A DNA stretch of 64,000 nt from CAZWCE01 sp964632505 (lineage in GTDB: Bacteria; Planctomycetota; Planctomycetia; Pirellulales; Thermoguttaceae). The translations under genes were made by a program, and so were the position numbers. Below, one piece after another: positions 44,172 to 51,876 of this stretch. The notes under the pieces were generated by a model. The model worked only from the letters and a program-made list of their open reading frames with translations, was not told the origin of the DNA and did no database searches. The stretch spans positions 129,163 through 193,162 of the forward strand of contig CAZWCE010000008.1 in NCBI GenBank assembly GCA_964632505.1, in the 5' to 3' direction. The stretch's first letter is position 1; each line of letters begins with the position of its first letter.

Positions 44172-45830
44172 ATGAATCATCCTTCCCAGGACGTTCCTTC
44201 GACCACGTTTTCCGAGCCGCAAGCGGCTGAGATCAACGAAGATTCACCCGATCGACACCGACAACGGCTCAAGCGGAGAAAGAGGGTCGGCCTTTTGCTG
44301 CTCTTGCTCTTCGGGCTGTGGTTTTTCTGGCCGCGTCCGGTGAAGATTTCCGAGGAAACGACCCGTTGGACCAAGCCGGTGGACGCTTCAGGGTTGATCG
44401 ACTATGCGGCGGTCTACCAGAGGAGGGCTTCCGAGGGAGTGACTCCCGAGAACAATGCGGCGGTGCCGCTGGTCGAACAGATGGGCGTCGATCGCTTGCT
44501 CGAAGTAGGGTTGTCCGACGTCGAAGATGAATTGGCCGCCGCGGGTGTCGCACTGGAGGCGGCGCGGGAAGGGGGATTCGTCGACCTCGAGACGTGGTTC
44601 CTCGAACGAGGGATTACCGCCGAGGATTTGCCGGAGTTGAACTTTTCGGAAGGGAATCCCTCGGCGAAGGAACTGGCCCGAGTGGCGATGCTCCGAATCA
44701 CCCAACCCTGGAATCCCGGCGAAATGCCCCCCGTCTCCCGATGGGTGAGTTTTCATCGAGGGGTGTTGCGGGAGCTGCATGAAGCGAGTCGCCGCGCGCG
44801 TCTCTATCTTCCGCTGGAGATGGACGAGGGAGAGGTGTTGCTCGACGCGGAGAGTATCGAGATGCATCTCCGAATGCCACTGAAGCTGCTGCTCGCCCGG
44901 GCCATGCAAACGCATGACCTCAACGAAGATTCCGGACGAACGGAGAGGAAAAATGAAGAGGCGGAAGCCTGGGCCGACCTGGCGGCGCTTGCCCGACTGG
45001 GAGCACTGTACGGAAATATCCCTCACACGTATGACTGGCTTGTCGGACACGTGATCCTGGAGGATGCCTATCGGGGGATCATCGAAACAGCGACTCGGGC
45101 CGATTGGAGCGAGAAATCAGCCCGAGACCATCTTCGTCGTTTTCGGGAGTTGCCGCGACCTCTTCCCGCCTGGGAAGTGATCGACTTTTGGGAACGGATG
45201 CTCCTGCTCGACTGGGCGGCACGACTGGCCGATCACGAAGGATTTGAGAAGCATCCCGGTGCCTTTTTTCTCCGCCACGGAATCGGAATGGACCGCAATG
45301 TTCTTTTGCGGAGAGCGAACGCGTATTTCGATGCGCTGGTTCCCATTGCCCAAATGCAGGATTATCACCAGCGACGCCTTCGATGGGAGTCATTTCGCGA
45401 AACCTTGCAGGAAGAGGGGCACGTCACTTGGTGGAAAATCTTTCATCCCTTCGGGCTTTCTCGAACCATTTCCGATATTTTCATCGATTTGACGACGAAC
45501 TCCATCTTTTCGTTGCTCGAGACCGAGGTGAATGAAGCGGTGCTTCGTAATCTGGCCGAGACTGCCCTTGCGCTCGAGGCTTATCGAGCGACCGTGGGCG
45601 AGTATCCCGAATCGCTTGCCGAGCTGGTGCCCGACGATCTCGAGGCGGTCCCGCGCGACGGATTCGGTGACGGCCCCCTGAAATATGAATGCACCGGAGA
45701 TGGGTATCTCATGTATAGTATCGGCTTGAACGGGGGCGATGATCGCGGCGATCCGGTGGACGGGAAAGATCTGGTGGTGCTTGTCGGTGACGCGAAAGAC
45801 ACACGGCAAGCATCGCAGGTCGTCGACTAA
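44172..45830 (+). CDS. Membrane-anchored protein of unknown function
   Basis: A 552-residue protein not recognised. A basic segment is followed by one N-terminal membrane helix (RKRVGLLLLLLFGLWFFWP, about residues 35-55), predicting a type II anchor with the bulk outside the cytoplasm. The bulk is helical. The C-terminal 90 residues (EAYRATVGEYPESLAELVPD, then KYECTGDGYLMYSIGLNGGD) resemble the end of pseudopilin-like planctomycete proteins. The ATG at 44172 has AGGAG close by; the frame is open to 44085. It follows the GT39 gene and its stop overlaps that of convergent lpxK by 3-4 bp. Confidence 0.72.
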   Translation: MNHPSQDVPSTTFSEPQAAEINEDSPDRHRQRLKRRKRVGLLLLLLFGLWFFWPRPVKISEETTRWTKPVDASGLIDYAAVYQRRASEGVTPENNAAVPLVEQMGVDRLLEVGLSDVEDELAAAGVALEAAREGGFVDLETWFLERGITAEDLPELNFSEGNPSAKELARVAMLRITQPWNPGEMPPVSRWVSFHRGVLRELHEASRRARLYLPLEMDEGEVLLDAESIEMHLRMPLKLLLARAMQTHDLNEDSGRTERKNEEAEAWADLAALARLGALYGNIPHTYDWLVGHVILEDAYRGIIETATRADWSEKSARDHLRRFRELPRPLPAWEVIDFWERMLLLDWAARLADHEGFEKHPGAFFLRHGIGMDRNVLLRRANAYFDALVPIAQMQDYHQRRLRWESFRETLQEEGHVTWWKIFHPFGLSRTISDIFIDLTTNSIFSLLETEVNEAVLRNLAETALALEAYRATVGEYPESLAELVPDDLEAVPRDGFGDGPLKYECTGDGYLMYSIGLNGGDDRGDPVDGKDLVVLVGDAKDTRQASQVVD

Positions 45831-46885
45831 CCCCGGGGGAAGAGTCGATCGATCTTTTCCTGTAGTGGGGCGTCGCCGTCGGGGAATCCGATGCCGATTT
45901 CCACGGCCCGAAGCGGCAGTCCGGCCAGTTCGTTCCGCTGAATCTTGACCAAGTCTTTCATCGTGCAGACGAGCGCGTCGGCGCCTTGTTTTCGAGCTAA
46001 CTGTTCGAGCCGACTTCGATCGGCCTGGTTGTATTCATGGTGGTCGGGAAACGTCTCGAAGCCGACCAGTCGCATGCCGAGACGGTGGAGCGTGTGTCGG
46101 AAGCCGTCGGGATTGCCCAATCCGCAGAATGCCAGCACCGATTTTCCATCGAACGAGTCGAGCGGCGCGGCGTCGCCTTCCCAGGGTGCCAAGGCCCGCG
46201 GCTGATGGGTGATCGGAACGACCTGCATCGACGGAGCGTAACGCCGGACCGATTCGGTGATCTCTCGGATTCGTTCTCCGGAGACCATGTCGGCCCGGGA
46301 GAGGAGCACCAGATCGGCGCGGCCCAGGCTTCGCAGCGATTCTCGGAGGAGTCCCCGAGGGAAGAGATGGCCGTGGCCGAAGGGGGCGAGGGCGTCGAGC
46401 AGGACGAGGTCGAGATCGCGGGCGATGCGGCGGTGTTGGAAGGCGTCGTCGAGGACGAGGCAATCGATCGAGTGTTCTTCTTGAAGTCGTTCGGCAGCGG
46501 CCACGCGATCGGGATTCACGGCATACGGCACCTCGGGCAGTCTCCGGAGGAGCTCCCGGGCTTCGTCATTGCCTTGCTCGTCGGTCGCTCGATATCCCCG
46601 GCTGATCCATGCAGGGGCATGTCCTTTATCAAGGAGGTCGCGGCAAAGATAAGCCACCACCGGCGTTTTTCCGGTTCCACCGAGCGTCAGATTTCCGACG
46701 CTCACCACCGGAATCCCGATGCGATGGATTCGCCGACGGCGGCGATCGAACCGCCTGTTTCGCCACCAAGTCGCCATGCCGTAGGGAAGCGAGAGGCTCC
46801 ACAGCGCGCCTTGAAGCAACGCAGGGAAGAGCCCGCGGCGTCGGTCGGAGATGATTTCGTGATAAAAAGCGGGATCCCACGCCAT
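45827..46885 (-). CDS. lpxK: Tetraacyldisaccharide 4'-kinase LpxK
   Basis: Inner-membrane-associated kinase that phosphorylates the 4' position of the lipid A disaccharide. Signature segments are the P-loop VGNLTLGGTGKTPVVAYL (about residue 62-80), ISRGYRA, NPDRVAAAERL, DCLVLDDAFQHRRIARDLDL and LTFCGLG-type LAFCGLGNPDGFRHTL. Length 352, usual for the family. Its presence implies that this organism makes lipid A. The ATG at 46885 directly precedes the membrane-proximal start. It lies 42 bp after the Tat-type aldo/keto reductase gene on the same strand. No other lpx gene is in the window. Confidence 0.94.
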   Translation of the reverse strand: MAWDPAFYHEIISDRRRGLFPALLQGALWSLSLPYGMATWWRNRRFDRRRRRIHRIGIPVVSVGNLTLGGTGKTPVVAYLCRDLLDKGHAPAWISRGYRATDEQGNDEARELLRRLPEVPYAVNPDRVAAAERLQEEHSIDCLVLDDAFQHRRIARDLDLVLLDALAPFGHGHLFPRGLLRESLRSLGRADLVLLSRADMVSGERIREITESVRRYAPSMQVVPITHQPRALAPWEGDAAPLDSFDGKSVLAFCGLGNPDGFRHTLHRLGMRLVGFETFPDHHEYNQADRSRLEQLARKQGADALVCTMKDLVKIQRNELAGLPLRAVEIGIGFPDGDAPLQEKIDRLFPRG

Positions 46886-46927
46886 CGCAATCCTTTGCCG
46901 TGGACGTTCGAAAGGGGAAGGGACCAG

Positions 46928-47863
46928 TCAGGCGATCGAGGCGGCGGCCATCTCTTCGAGCGCCGCGGCGACGTTCGTTTTCATGAAGTTGACCTGGTGG
47001 ATCGCCTCGAATCCGACGATCATCACATCGACACACGGTAGTTGCGTGACGAAACGGATCGACTGCTTCATCGTTTCCGGTTCCGGACCGAAGGCGCCCT
47101 CGCCGATGACCTTCATGCCGATGACGCCCTTGCCGTTCGCTTTCGCCTTTTCGATTTTCGGCACCACCACGTCGGTCTTTCCGTCCATCCGCACGCCCTT
47201 GTTGTTGATCCTCACGTGCAAGGCATCGACCCAGGGCGTTTCGGCCGCCTTTTCGAGCGCGGGATTGCCGTGGCAACTGACGCCGTGACCACGGATGAGC
47301 CCCTCTTCCTTGCACTTTTCCATGATCTCCATCTGATCCCGATAGGTTTCGGTCCAGTCGGCTTTGTTCAGGCAATGGATCTGCACCAGATCGAGATAGT
47401 CGGTTTTGCATTCCTTGAGAAACCGCTTGATGACGACGTCGGCATCGGGGCGATCGGCCTCCGGCAAGCCGTTGGGGCGATACCAGATTTTGGAGATGAG
47501 GGTATAGCTATCGCGGGGTTTGTCCTTGAGCGCCTCGGCGATGACCGGATGAGCCCCGTAGAGATCGGCCATATCGAACAGGCGGACTCCTTGGTCATAG
47601 CAATAACGAATCAACGCGATCGCGTCAGGCTGTTCCATGCGGGTCAGGTTGCTTTCCCGTTCCCAACCTTTCATCCCGCAGCCCATGCCGATGCGGGAGC
47701 AGTGGATCTGATCGGTCAGGGCGACTTTTTCGACCGGGTCGGTGGAGATCGGCGTCGTCTTCTCCGTGTCGCTTTGGGCGTTCGCTTCCGGCATGCGTCC
47801 GACGGCGAGGGCCCCGGCGCCGGAAAGGGCGCCGCCGAGGAAAGTGCGTCGTTTCAAATTCAT
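46928..47863 (-). CDS. Aldo/keto reductase with Tat signal
   Basis: A 311-residue oxidoreductase. The N-terminus NLKRRTFLGGALSGAGALAV is a twin-arginine signal, so the folded protein is probably exported. The barrel retains AKR catalytic features: GVRLFDMADLYGAHP (Asp, Tyr), TLISKIWYRP (Lys) and LVQIHCLNKAD (His). No C-terminal ferredoxin cysteines are seen, unlike the other AKR in this window. Substrate unknown. AGGAG lies seven to eight bases before the ATG. lpxK follows 42 bp downstream and may be co-transcribed. Confidence 0.9.
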   Translation of the reverse strand: MNLKRRTFLGGALSGAGALAVGRMPEANAQSDTEKTTPISTDPVEKVALTDQIHCSRIGMGCGMKGWERESNLTRMEQPDAIALIRYCYDQGVRLFDMADLYGAHPVIAEALKDKPRDSYTLISKIWYRPNGLPEADRPDADVVIKRFLKECKTDYLDLVQIHCLNKADWTETYRDQMEIMEKCKEEGLIRGHGVSCHGNPALEKAAETPWVDALHVRINNKGVRMDGKTDVVVPKIEKAKANGKGVIGMKVIGEGAFGPEPETMKQSIRFVTQLPCVDVMIVGFEAIHQVNFMKTNVAAALEEMAAASIA

Positions 47864-47954
47864 GGTGAGTCTCCTGCTCTGGAGGGAGGTGCCATCGCGA
47901 GGGATGGAGGGACACTCGCGTGAGTATTCGTGAAAGGCCTTGGTTTCATGCTAT

Positions 47955-47983
47955 ATTCTATCGCCCGGGGCAAGGGGTTTCCA
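47955..47983 (-). promoter_or_regulatory. Candidate promoter for the Tat-type AKR gene
   Basis: Minus-strand TGGAAA (47983-47978) and TAGAAT (47960-47955) with a 17-bp spacer, about 90 bp before the start codon. Confidence 0.45.
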
Positions 47984-48101
47984 GCCCATTCGCCGCGAGC
48001 CCTTCTGTTGAACGAGAGCGGAAGCGACGCTCCACGACACACCTCCGGCGGGGAAGGCCGAATTCGCTCGTCTCGAAGAGGCTTTTTTGCTGGAGCGGGA
48101 C

Positions 48102-48130
48102 TTGAAAAAAGCCGATCGGTGACTTAGAAT
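48102..48130 (+). promoter_or_regulatory. Promoter for tRNA-Leu
   Basis: TTGAAA (48102-48107) and TAGAAT (48125-48130) with an exact 17-bp spacer, predicting a start near 48137, about 50 nt before the mature tRNA. Confidence 0.65.
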
Positions 48131-48189
48131 ACGTTGCGATCCCCGCCAAGGAGTCATCTTTTTCGGGACTACTGTGGGGAATTTGTCTT

Positions 48190-48273
48190 GCCGGACTGGC
48201 GGAATTGGCAGACGCGATGGATTCAAAATCCATTGCCCGCAAGGGCGTCCCGGTTCGAGTCCGGGGTCCGGTA
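48190..48273 (+). tRNA. tRNA-Leu (anticodon CAA)
   Basis: An 84-base tRNA with a long variable arm, as expected for leucine. Acceptor stem GCCGGAC pairs with GTCCGGT (G-T at the first pair) and the discriminator is A. The anticodon loop TTCAAAA has the CAA anticodon for TTG codons. The T arm is CCCGG-TTCGAGT-CCGGG. CCA is not encoded. Confidence 0.95.
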
Positions 48274-48337
48274 CTAACGTGGCGCGAGACTTCCGAAACG
48301 ATGCGCCTTTCCACACCTCGGGTTCTTGTCTCCCAGC

Positions 48338-48372
48338 AAGTCCTTATCTCCCTAGGGCTTATTGAGTTTTTT
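48338..48372 (+). terminator. Possible weak terminator after tRNA-Leu
   Basis: AAGTCC (48338-48343) can pair with GGGCTT (48355-48360), followed after six bases by six Ts. The stem is short and overlaps the 3' end of the convergent CapK-like gene. Confidence 0.3.
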
Positions 48373-49777
48373 GGGAGGTGGGGAGTGTGTCGCCGTCCTT
48401 GACGAAAAATAAATCCTTACTCACCGTGGATTTTGAAAAAAGGAATTTTCCCGAAGGTTCATGGGGAATCTGATCGACGAATTCATAGTCGATTTTCATC
48501 CCCTCTCCAAGATAGCGTTCCGTTTCTTTTTCGAGGAACCTCAGGTCTTCGTGGGAAGGTGGGTTGTTCTTTCCAGAAGCGACGCGATAAACAACTCTAT
48601 CGGGCTCATCTTGTAGAATTTGGACTTGGCCAAGGGAAGGTCGTCTGGCGACCATCGCAACGGTGAGGACGGCTCCGGAGCATAAGCGACCATCCACACC
48701 GACGAGGTAATCGGTCGAGCGACCTGCAATCGCCTCCAATCTCTTGAGTCCGCGCCCGCAACGACATGTCCCCTCCTTCCAGGAGGCCCGATCCCCGATA
48801 CGATAACGAATAAGCGGCATCGGTTCGTTCAACAGATCGGTCACCAATAATTCCCCCACTTCACCGGGGAGGGCGTGTCCATTTTTTCCCAGGATTTCTA
48901 CATAAAGCCCTTCCTGCATGAGATGGAGTCCATTGCGTTGTTCACATTCACTGGCGACGATGGAGAACTCTCTGCATCCATAACGATTGTAGACAGGGCA
49001 ACCGAACGTACTCTCGATGAGTGCTCGATTTTCTTCGGAAAGCATTTCGGCGGAACACACGATGGCATTCGGTTGGTAGACGATCCCCCCCTTCCTTTTG
49101 AGCAGTGAAGCCATCAAAGTGATGGAATTCGCGTAAGCCAAAATGATTTTCGGCCGGAAGCTTTTCATCTTTTCATGAAATTCGAGCATCTCTTCTTCTT
49201 GAAATCCGGCAGTATTGAAGACAATCCCTCGGGTCATGAGAAGGTTTCGCAATCTCGTTTTCCAATGAGTTGAGGGTTGATCGCGAAGTGCTCCCCATAG
49301 GCAGGCAAAACGATCGCCCCGGTTCCATCCTGTCCAACGATTATGTCTCCAGGTAGCGGCCTCACGCGAATCGTGTCGGCGATGACTCCGGTAATACCTC
49401 ACCGGCGTTCCCGTGGAACCACCTGTTTGATCGAGGAGGAGATCCTCCTTGGGCCAATGAGGGTCGACCAGCTCTTCCAGATGTTGCTGCAACTGTTTCT
49501 TTTCCAAGATCGGGCACGCCAGCAAATCCGCAGGTTGTATGAGTTCTTCCGGTCGTACCCTCGCTTTTTGAAAAGAATCGCGATAGTAGGGAATGTGGGC
49601 TGTTGCCCGCTTCAATATTTCGATCAGGCGTTCCCAAGCTAATTCCTCGAGTTCTTCGGAGGAGAGATATTGACTTCGTTCAAACTCTCTGCCGAAGCGA
49701 AGTACGTCTGAGCGCCCACTTCGTAGGCAATCGAGAGGATGCAATACATTTTGAACGAATTTAGCATAAAGCGACAT
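48359..49777 (-). CDS. CapK/PaaK-like adenylate-forming enzyme
   Basis: A 472-residue protein of the phenylacetate-CoA ligase (PaaK)/CapK group. The AMP-binding motif is LLLDQTGGSTGTPVRYYRS near residue 110. YNRYGCREFSIVASEC and TDLLNEPMPLIRYRIGDRAS follow, and the pair CRCGRG near residue 345 is typical of the family's small metal site. CapK proteins occur in polysaccharide loci, where their reaction is unsettled. The ATG at 49777 has AGGA nearby; the frame is open to 49858. It follows the AsnB-like gene by 126 bp on the same strand. Base composition is lower in GC than flanking genes, suggesting transfer. Confidence 0.85.
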   Translation of the reverse strand: MSLYAKFVQNVLHPLDCLRSGRSDVLRFGREFERSQYLSSEELEELAWERLIEILKRATAHIPYYRDSFQKARVRPEELIQPADLLACPILEKKQLQQHLEELVDPHWPKEDLLLDQTGGSTGTPVRYYRSHRRHDSREAATWRHNRWTGWNRGDRFACLWGALRDQPSTHWKTRLRNLLMTRGIVFNTAGFQEEEMLEFHEKMKSFRPKIILAYANSITLMASLLKRKGGIVYQPNAIVCSAEMLSEENRALIESTFGCPVYNRYGCREFSIVASECEQRNGLHLMQEGLYVEILGKNGHALPGEVGELLVTDLLNEPMPLIRYRIGDRASWKEGTCRCGRGLKRLEAIAGRSTDYLVGVDGRLCSGAVLTVAMVARRPSLGQVQILQDEPDRVVYRVASGKNNPPSHEDLRFLEKETERYLGEGMKIDYEFVDQIPHEPSGKFLFSKSTVSKDLFFVKDGDTLPTSQKTQ

Positions 49778-49903
49778 CTTTTTGTCCTGTGACGTTTTAT
49801 CGATGGATAAAAAAGGTTTCGATACACATGATCGAGCGACAAGAGCCATTTCGTACAATTCGCAACTTGGTCCTAAAGAGCGGTTTGATGCCCTATGGTT
49901 TCA

Positions 49904-51634
49904 CTATGTGTGAATATACATTTTGTGCCAGCGGTCGAAACACAATAAGCTGTACAGAAACGGTCCGGGGGACTTCTTCTCAAGCTGGAGTGGTTCGTTG
50001 GGAATGAATGAATAAGGCTCGATTTCTTCGACAGCTTTTCGAAGAGGTCCACCTTCGGAAAGCCATTGATCGATGGGCTGTCCGAAACCACGTTTGGGAC
50101 GTCGGACGAATTCTTCAGAGGCGTATTTTTCCAATGACTTTTTCAGCAACTTTTTAGGATTCCGCAGGACGAAACGGTCCTCCAGGCGCAACTGCCCGAC
50201 AGCGCGGATCATTCTTGAATCGAGAAAAGGAAATCCAAGTTGAATTCCCTCTCCCTGGAAAATGGCATTCCATTTGACGGCGGTGTGGATCGCTTCTCCA
50301 TAGTAACCGGCTCCTGTCGCCCATTGTAGAAGCAAGGGGTCCTCTGCGACTCCCATCAGCGAAAGCAGCATTCGACGTTGCTTAAGTGCTTCATCATAAG
50401 CGGTTTCTCCAAAATATCGGAGAACTTTTTCGGCATCATGGAACGCTCCGGCGGAGTTGATGGGATGTTTTCGATATTGGAGATCATGGAGATGATTCGA
50501 CAACTCCAGCAAACCAGGTAATACGTCACGCTGGAGCTTTTCCGCGAGGCCAGCGAGCCCTGTTCGAATGAAAGCGAGCGGTATCCGTTTCTTCCAGCGT
50601 GCCGCTCCAAGCAGCCGATCCGGTCCATCCGCCCCGAATAGTCCATCTGCACCTTCTCCGCACAACCCTGCGGACATCTGATTCTCCGCCATGCCCTTGG
50701 CCAAAGGATGAAAAAGAAAGGTTTGCACATGGTTTGGCATTTCGCCGGTGAGGCGGAAATAGTCTTCCATCATCTCCAGCGACAGAGTGTCGATGGGAAC
50801 GGAAAGGTGCCGGGTGCTGAAGAAATCCACGGCAGTCTCGGTATAGTTTTTGTCGGCCTTGGTCCGTGGATGATCTACCCAAACGGCTGCTGAAAGGGAG
50901 GGCAGGCCATTCTGTTTCTCGGAACAAATACGATTCCATATCGCTTGGATGTAGGAACTGTCGACTCCGCCGGAGAGGAGGTTGGCGGTGTTGGAATTCA
51001 TTTCATCGTAATCGCGAAGGACAGCGAGCATGGTCGATTCGATCCGATCGACGGCTTCCTCCGACGGAATGGGATCCGACATCCGCAAGTCGGCGAGCGT
51101 TTGGGCTTGCGCAACATTCACTTTTCCCTGTTCGAACGTCAGCAACTGGCCAGGCAATAATTTATGGATGCCGCGGAAAAGGGTGCGATGATCGGGGACC
51201 GATCGGTAGATAAAAAACAGTGGGAGAACTTCTTCATCCACCTCGCGCTGATCTAACCCCCTCCGGGCAACTTCGCCGAGATTGCTACCAAAGCAGAAAA
51301 GATCGTTTTGGTGTAGAAAGTAGAAGGTATTGGCCCCAACAAAATTTCGATAAAGGAAGATCTTTTCCTTCATCTGATCGACCAGACACAAGACAAATGA
51401 ACCTTCCAGTGGCATTTCCTGGATCGCCAGTCCTTTGTGGTATTCCCGACGTATTTTTTGAAGAAGCGATTGGGTTGAGGCCCCCTCGGTCGAATCACTC
51501 CAAGAGGCACATCCTAGAAGAAAAATACGTATTCCATTTTCTTCCAGCGCAATTGTTCCCTGTTCCTCAATAACGACCGGTCCAGGATGGGGAGGACCTT
51601 CATGTCTTCCAAAAATATATATGCGATCTGCCAT
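49904..51634 (-). CDS. Asparagine synthase-like protein lacking the glutaminase Cys
   Basis: A 576-residue protein with the asparagine synthetase B layout. The synthetase domain carries the PP-loop NLLSGGVDSSYIQAIW near residue 222, LCGEGADGLFGADG and the ending segment RRPKRGFGQPIDQWLSEGG. The N-terminal amidotransferase region (LPLEGSFVLCLVDQ, FCFGSNLGEVARRGL) is present, but the protein starts MADRIYIFG and lacks the N-terminal catalytic Cys. Glutamine hydrolysis is therefore unlikely and another amine may be used, as in beta-lactam or lasso-peptide synthetases. It precedes the CapK-like gene on one strand. Both genes have lower GC than their surroundings. Confidence 0.88.
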   Translation of the reverse strand: MADRIYIFGRHEGPPHPGPVVIEEQGTIALEENGIRIFLLGCASWSDSTEGASTQSLLQKIRREYHKGLAIQEMPLEGSFVLCLVDQMKEKIFLYRNFVGANTFYFLHQNDLFCFGSNLGEVARRGLDQREVDEEVLPLFFIYRSVPDHRTLFRGIHKLLPGQLLTFEQGKVNVAQAQTLADLRMSDPIPSEEAVDRIESTMLAVLRDYDEMNSNTANLLSGGVDSSYIQAIWNRICSEKQNGLPSLSAAVWVDHPRTKADKNYTETAVDFFSTRHLSVPIDTLSLEMMEDYFRLTGEMPNHVQTFLFHPLAKGMAENQMSAGLCGEGADGLFGADGPDRLLGAARWKKRIPLAFIRTGLAGLAEKLQRDVLPGLLELSNHLHDLQYRKHPINSAGAFHDAEKVLRYFGETAYDEALKQRRMLLSLMGVAEDPLLLQWATGAGYYGEAIHTAVKWNAIFQGEGIQLGFPFLDSRMIRAVGQLRLEDRFVLRNPKKLLKKSLEKYASEEFVRRPKRGFGQPIDQWLSEGGPLRKAVEEIEPYSFIPNEPLQLEKKSPGPFLYSLLCFDRWHKMYIHT

Positions 51635-51799
51635 GCTTTTTCGTTCCGGCGATTTGCCATTGCACCAAATGAATAATGAGGAATTCTTTAATCAGCAATC
51701 TCTCCCCAAAAGTACCATATTTTTAGGAAAAAGGGCAGCGTGGGGGGCGATTTTGGCCGGTTTTTGGGAAAAGAAGTCGCGGCAGATGCTCCCATGAGT

Positions 51800-51845
51800 T
51801 AAGAGGGGGACAGTCACGGAGGCTAAGCGGGCCGCTTGCCTCAAA
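51800..51845. repeat. REP-like palindrome with GGGGGACAGTC motif
   Basis: GGGGGACAGTCAC (51805-51817) lies next to an imperfect palindrome at 51821-51840 (GGC, T, AAGCGG, then CCGCTT, GCC). The motif-plus-palindrome form resembles REP elements mobilised by RAYT transposases, in which the sequence GACTGTCCC is common. No transposase is present. Confidence 0.35.
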
Positions 51846-51876
51846 ACACCACAGGAGCAGCATGCGCTTAGTCTGG

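Larger units (their letters stand above)
47864..48189. other. Divergent intergenic region, AKR / tRNA-Leu
   Basis: About 325 bp with two outward promoters: TGGAAA-N17-TAGAAT on the minus strand toward the AKR gene and TTGAAA-N17-TAGAAT on the plus strand toward tRNA-Leu. Short frames here lack any recognisable similarity. Confidence 0.6.
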
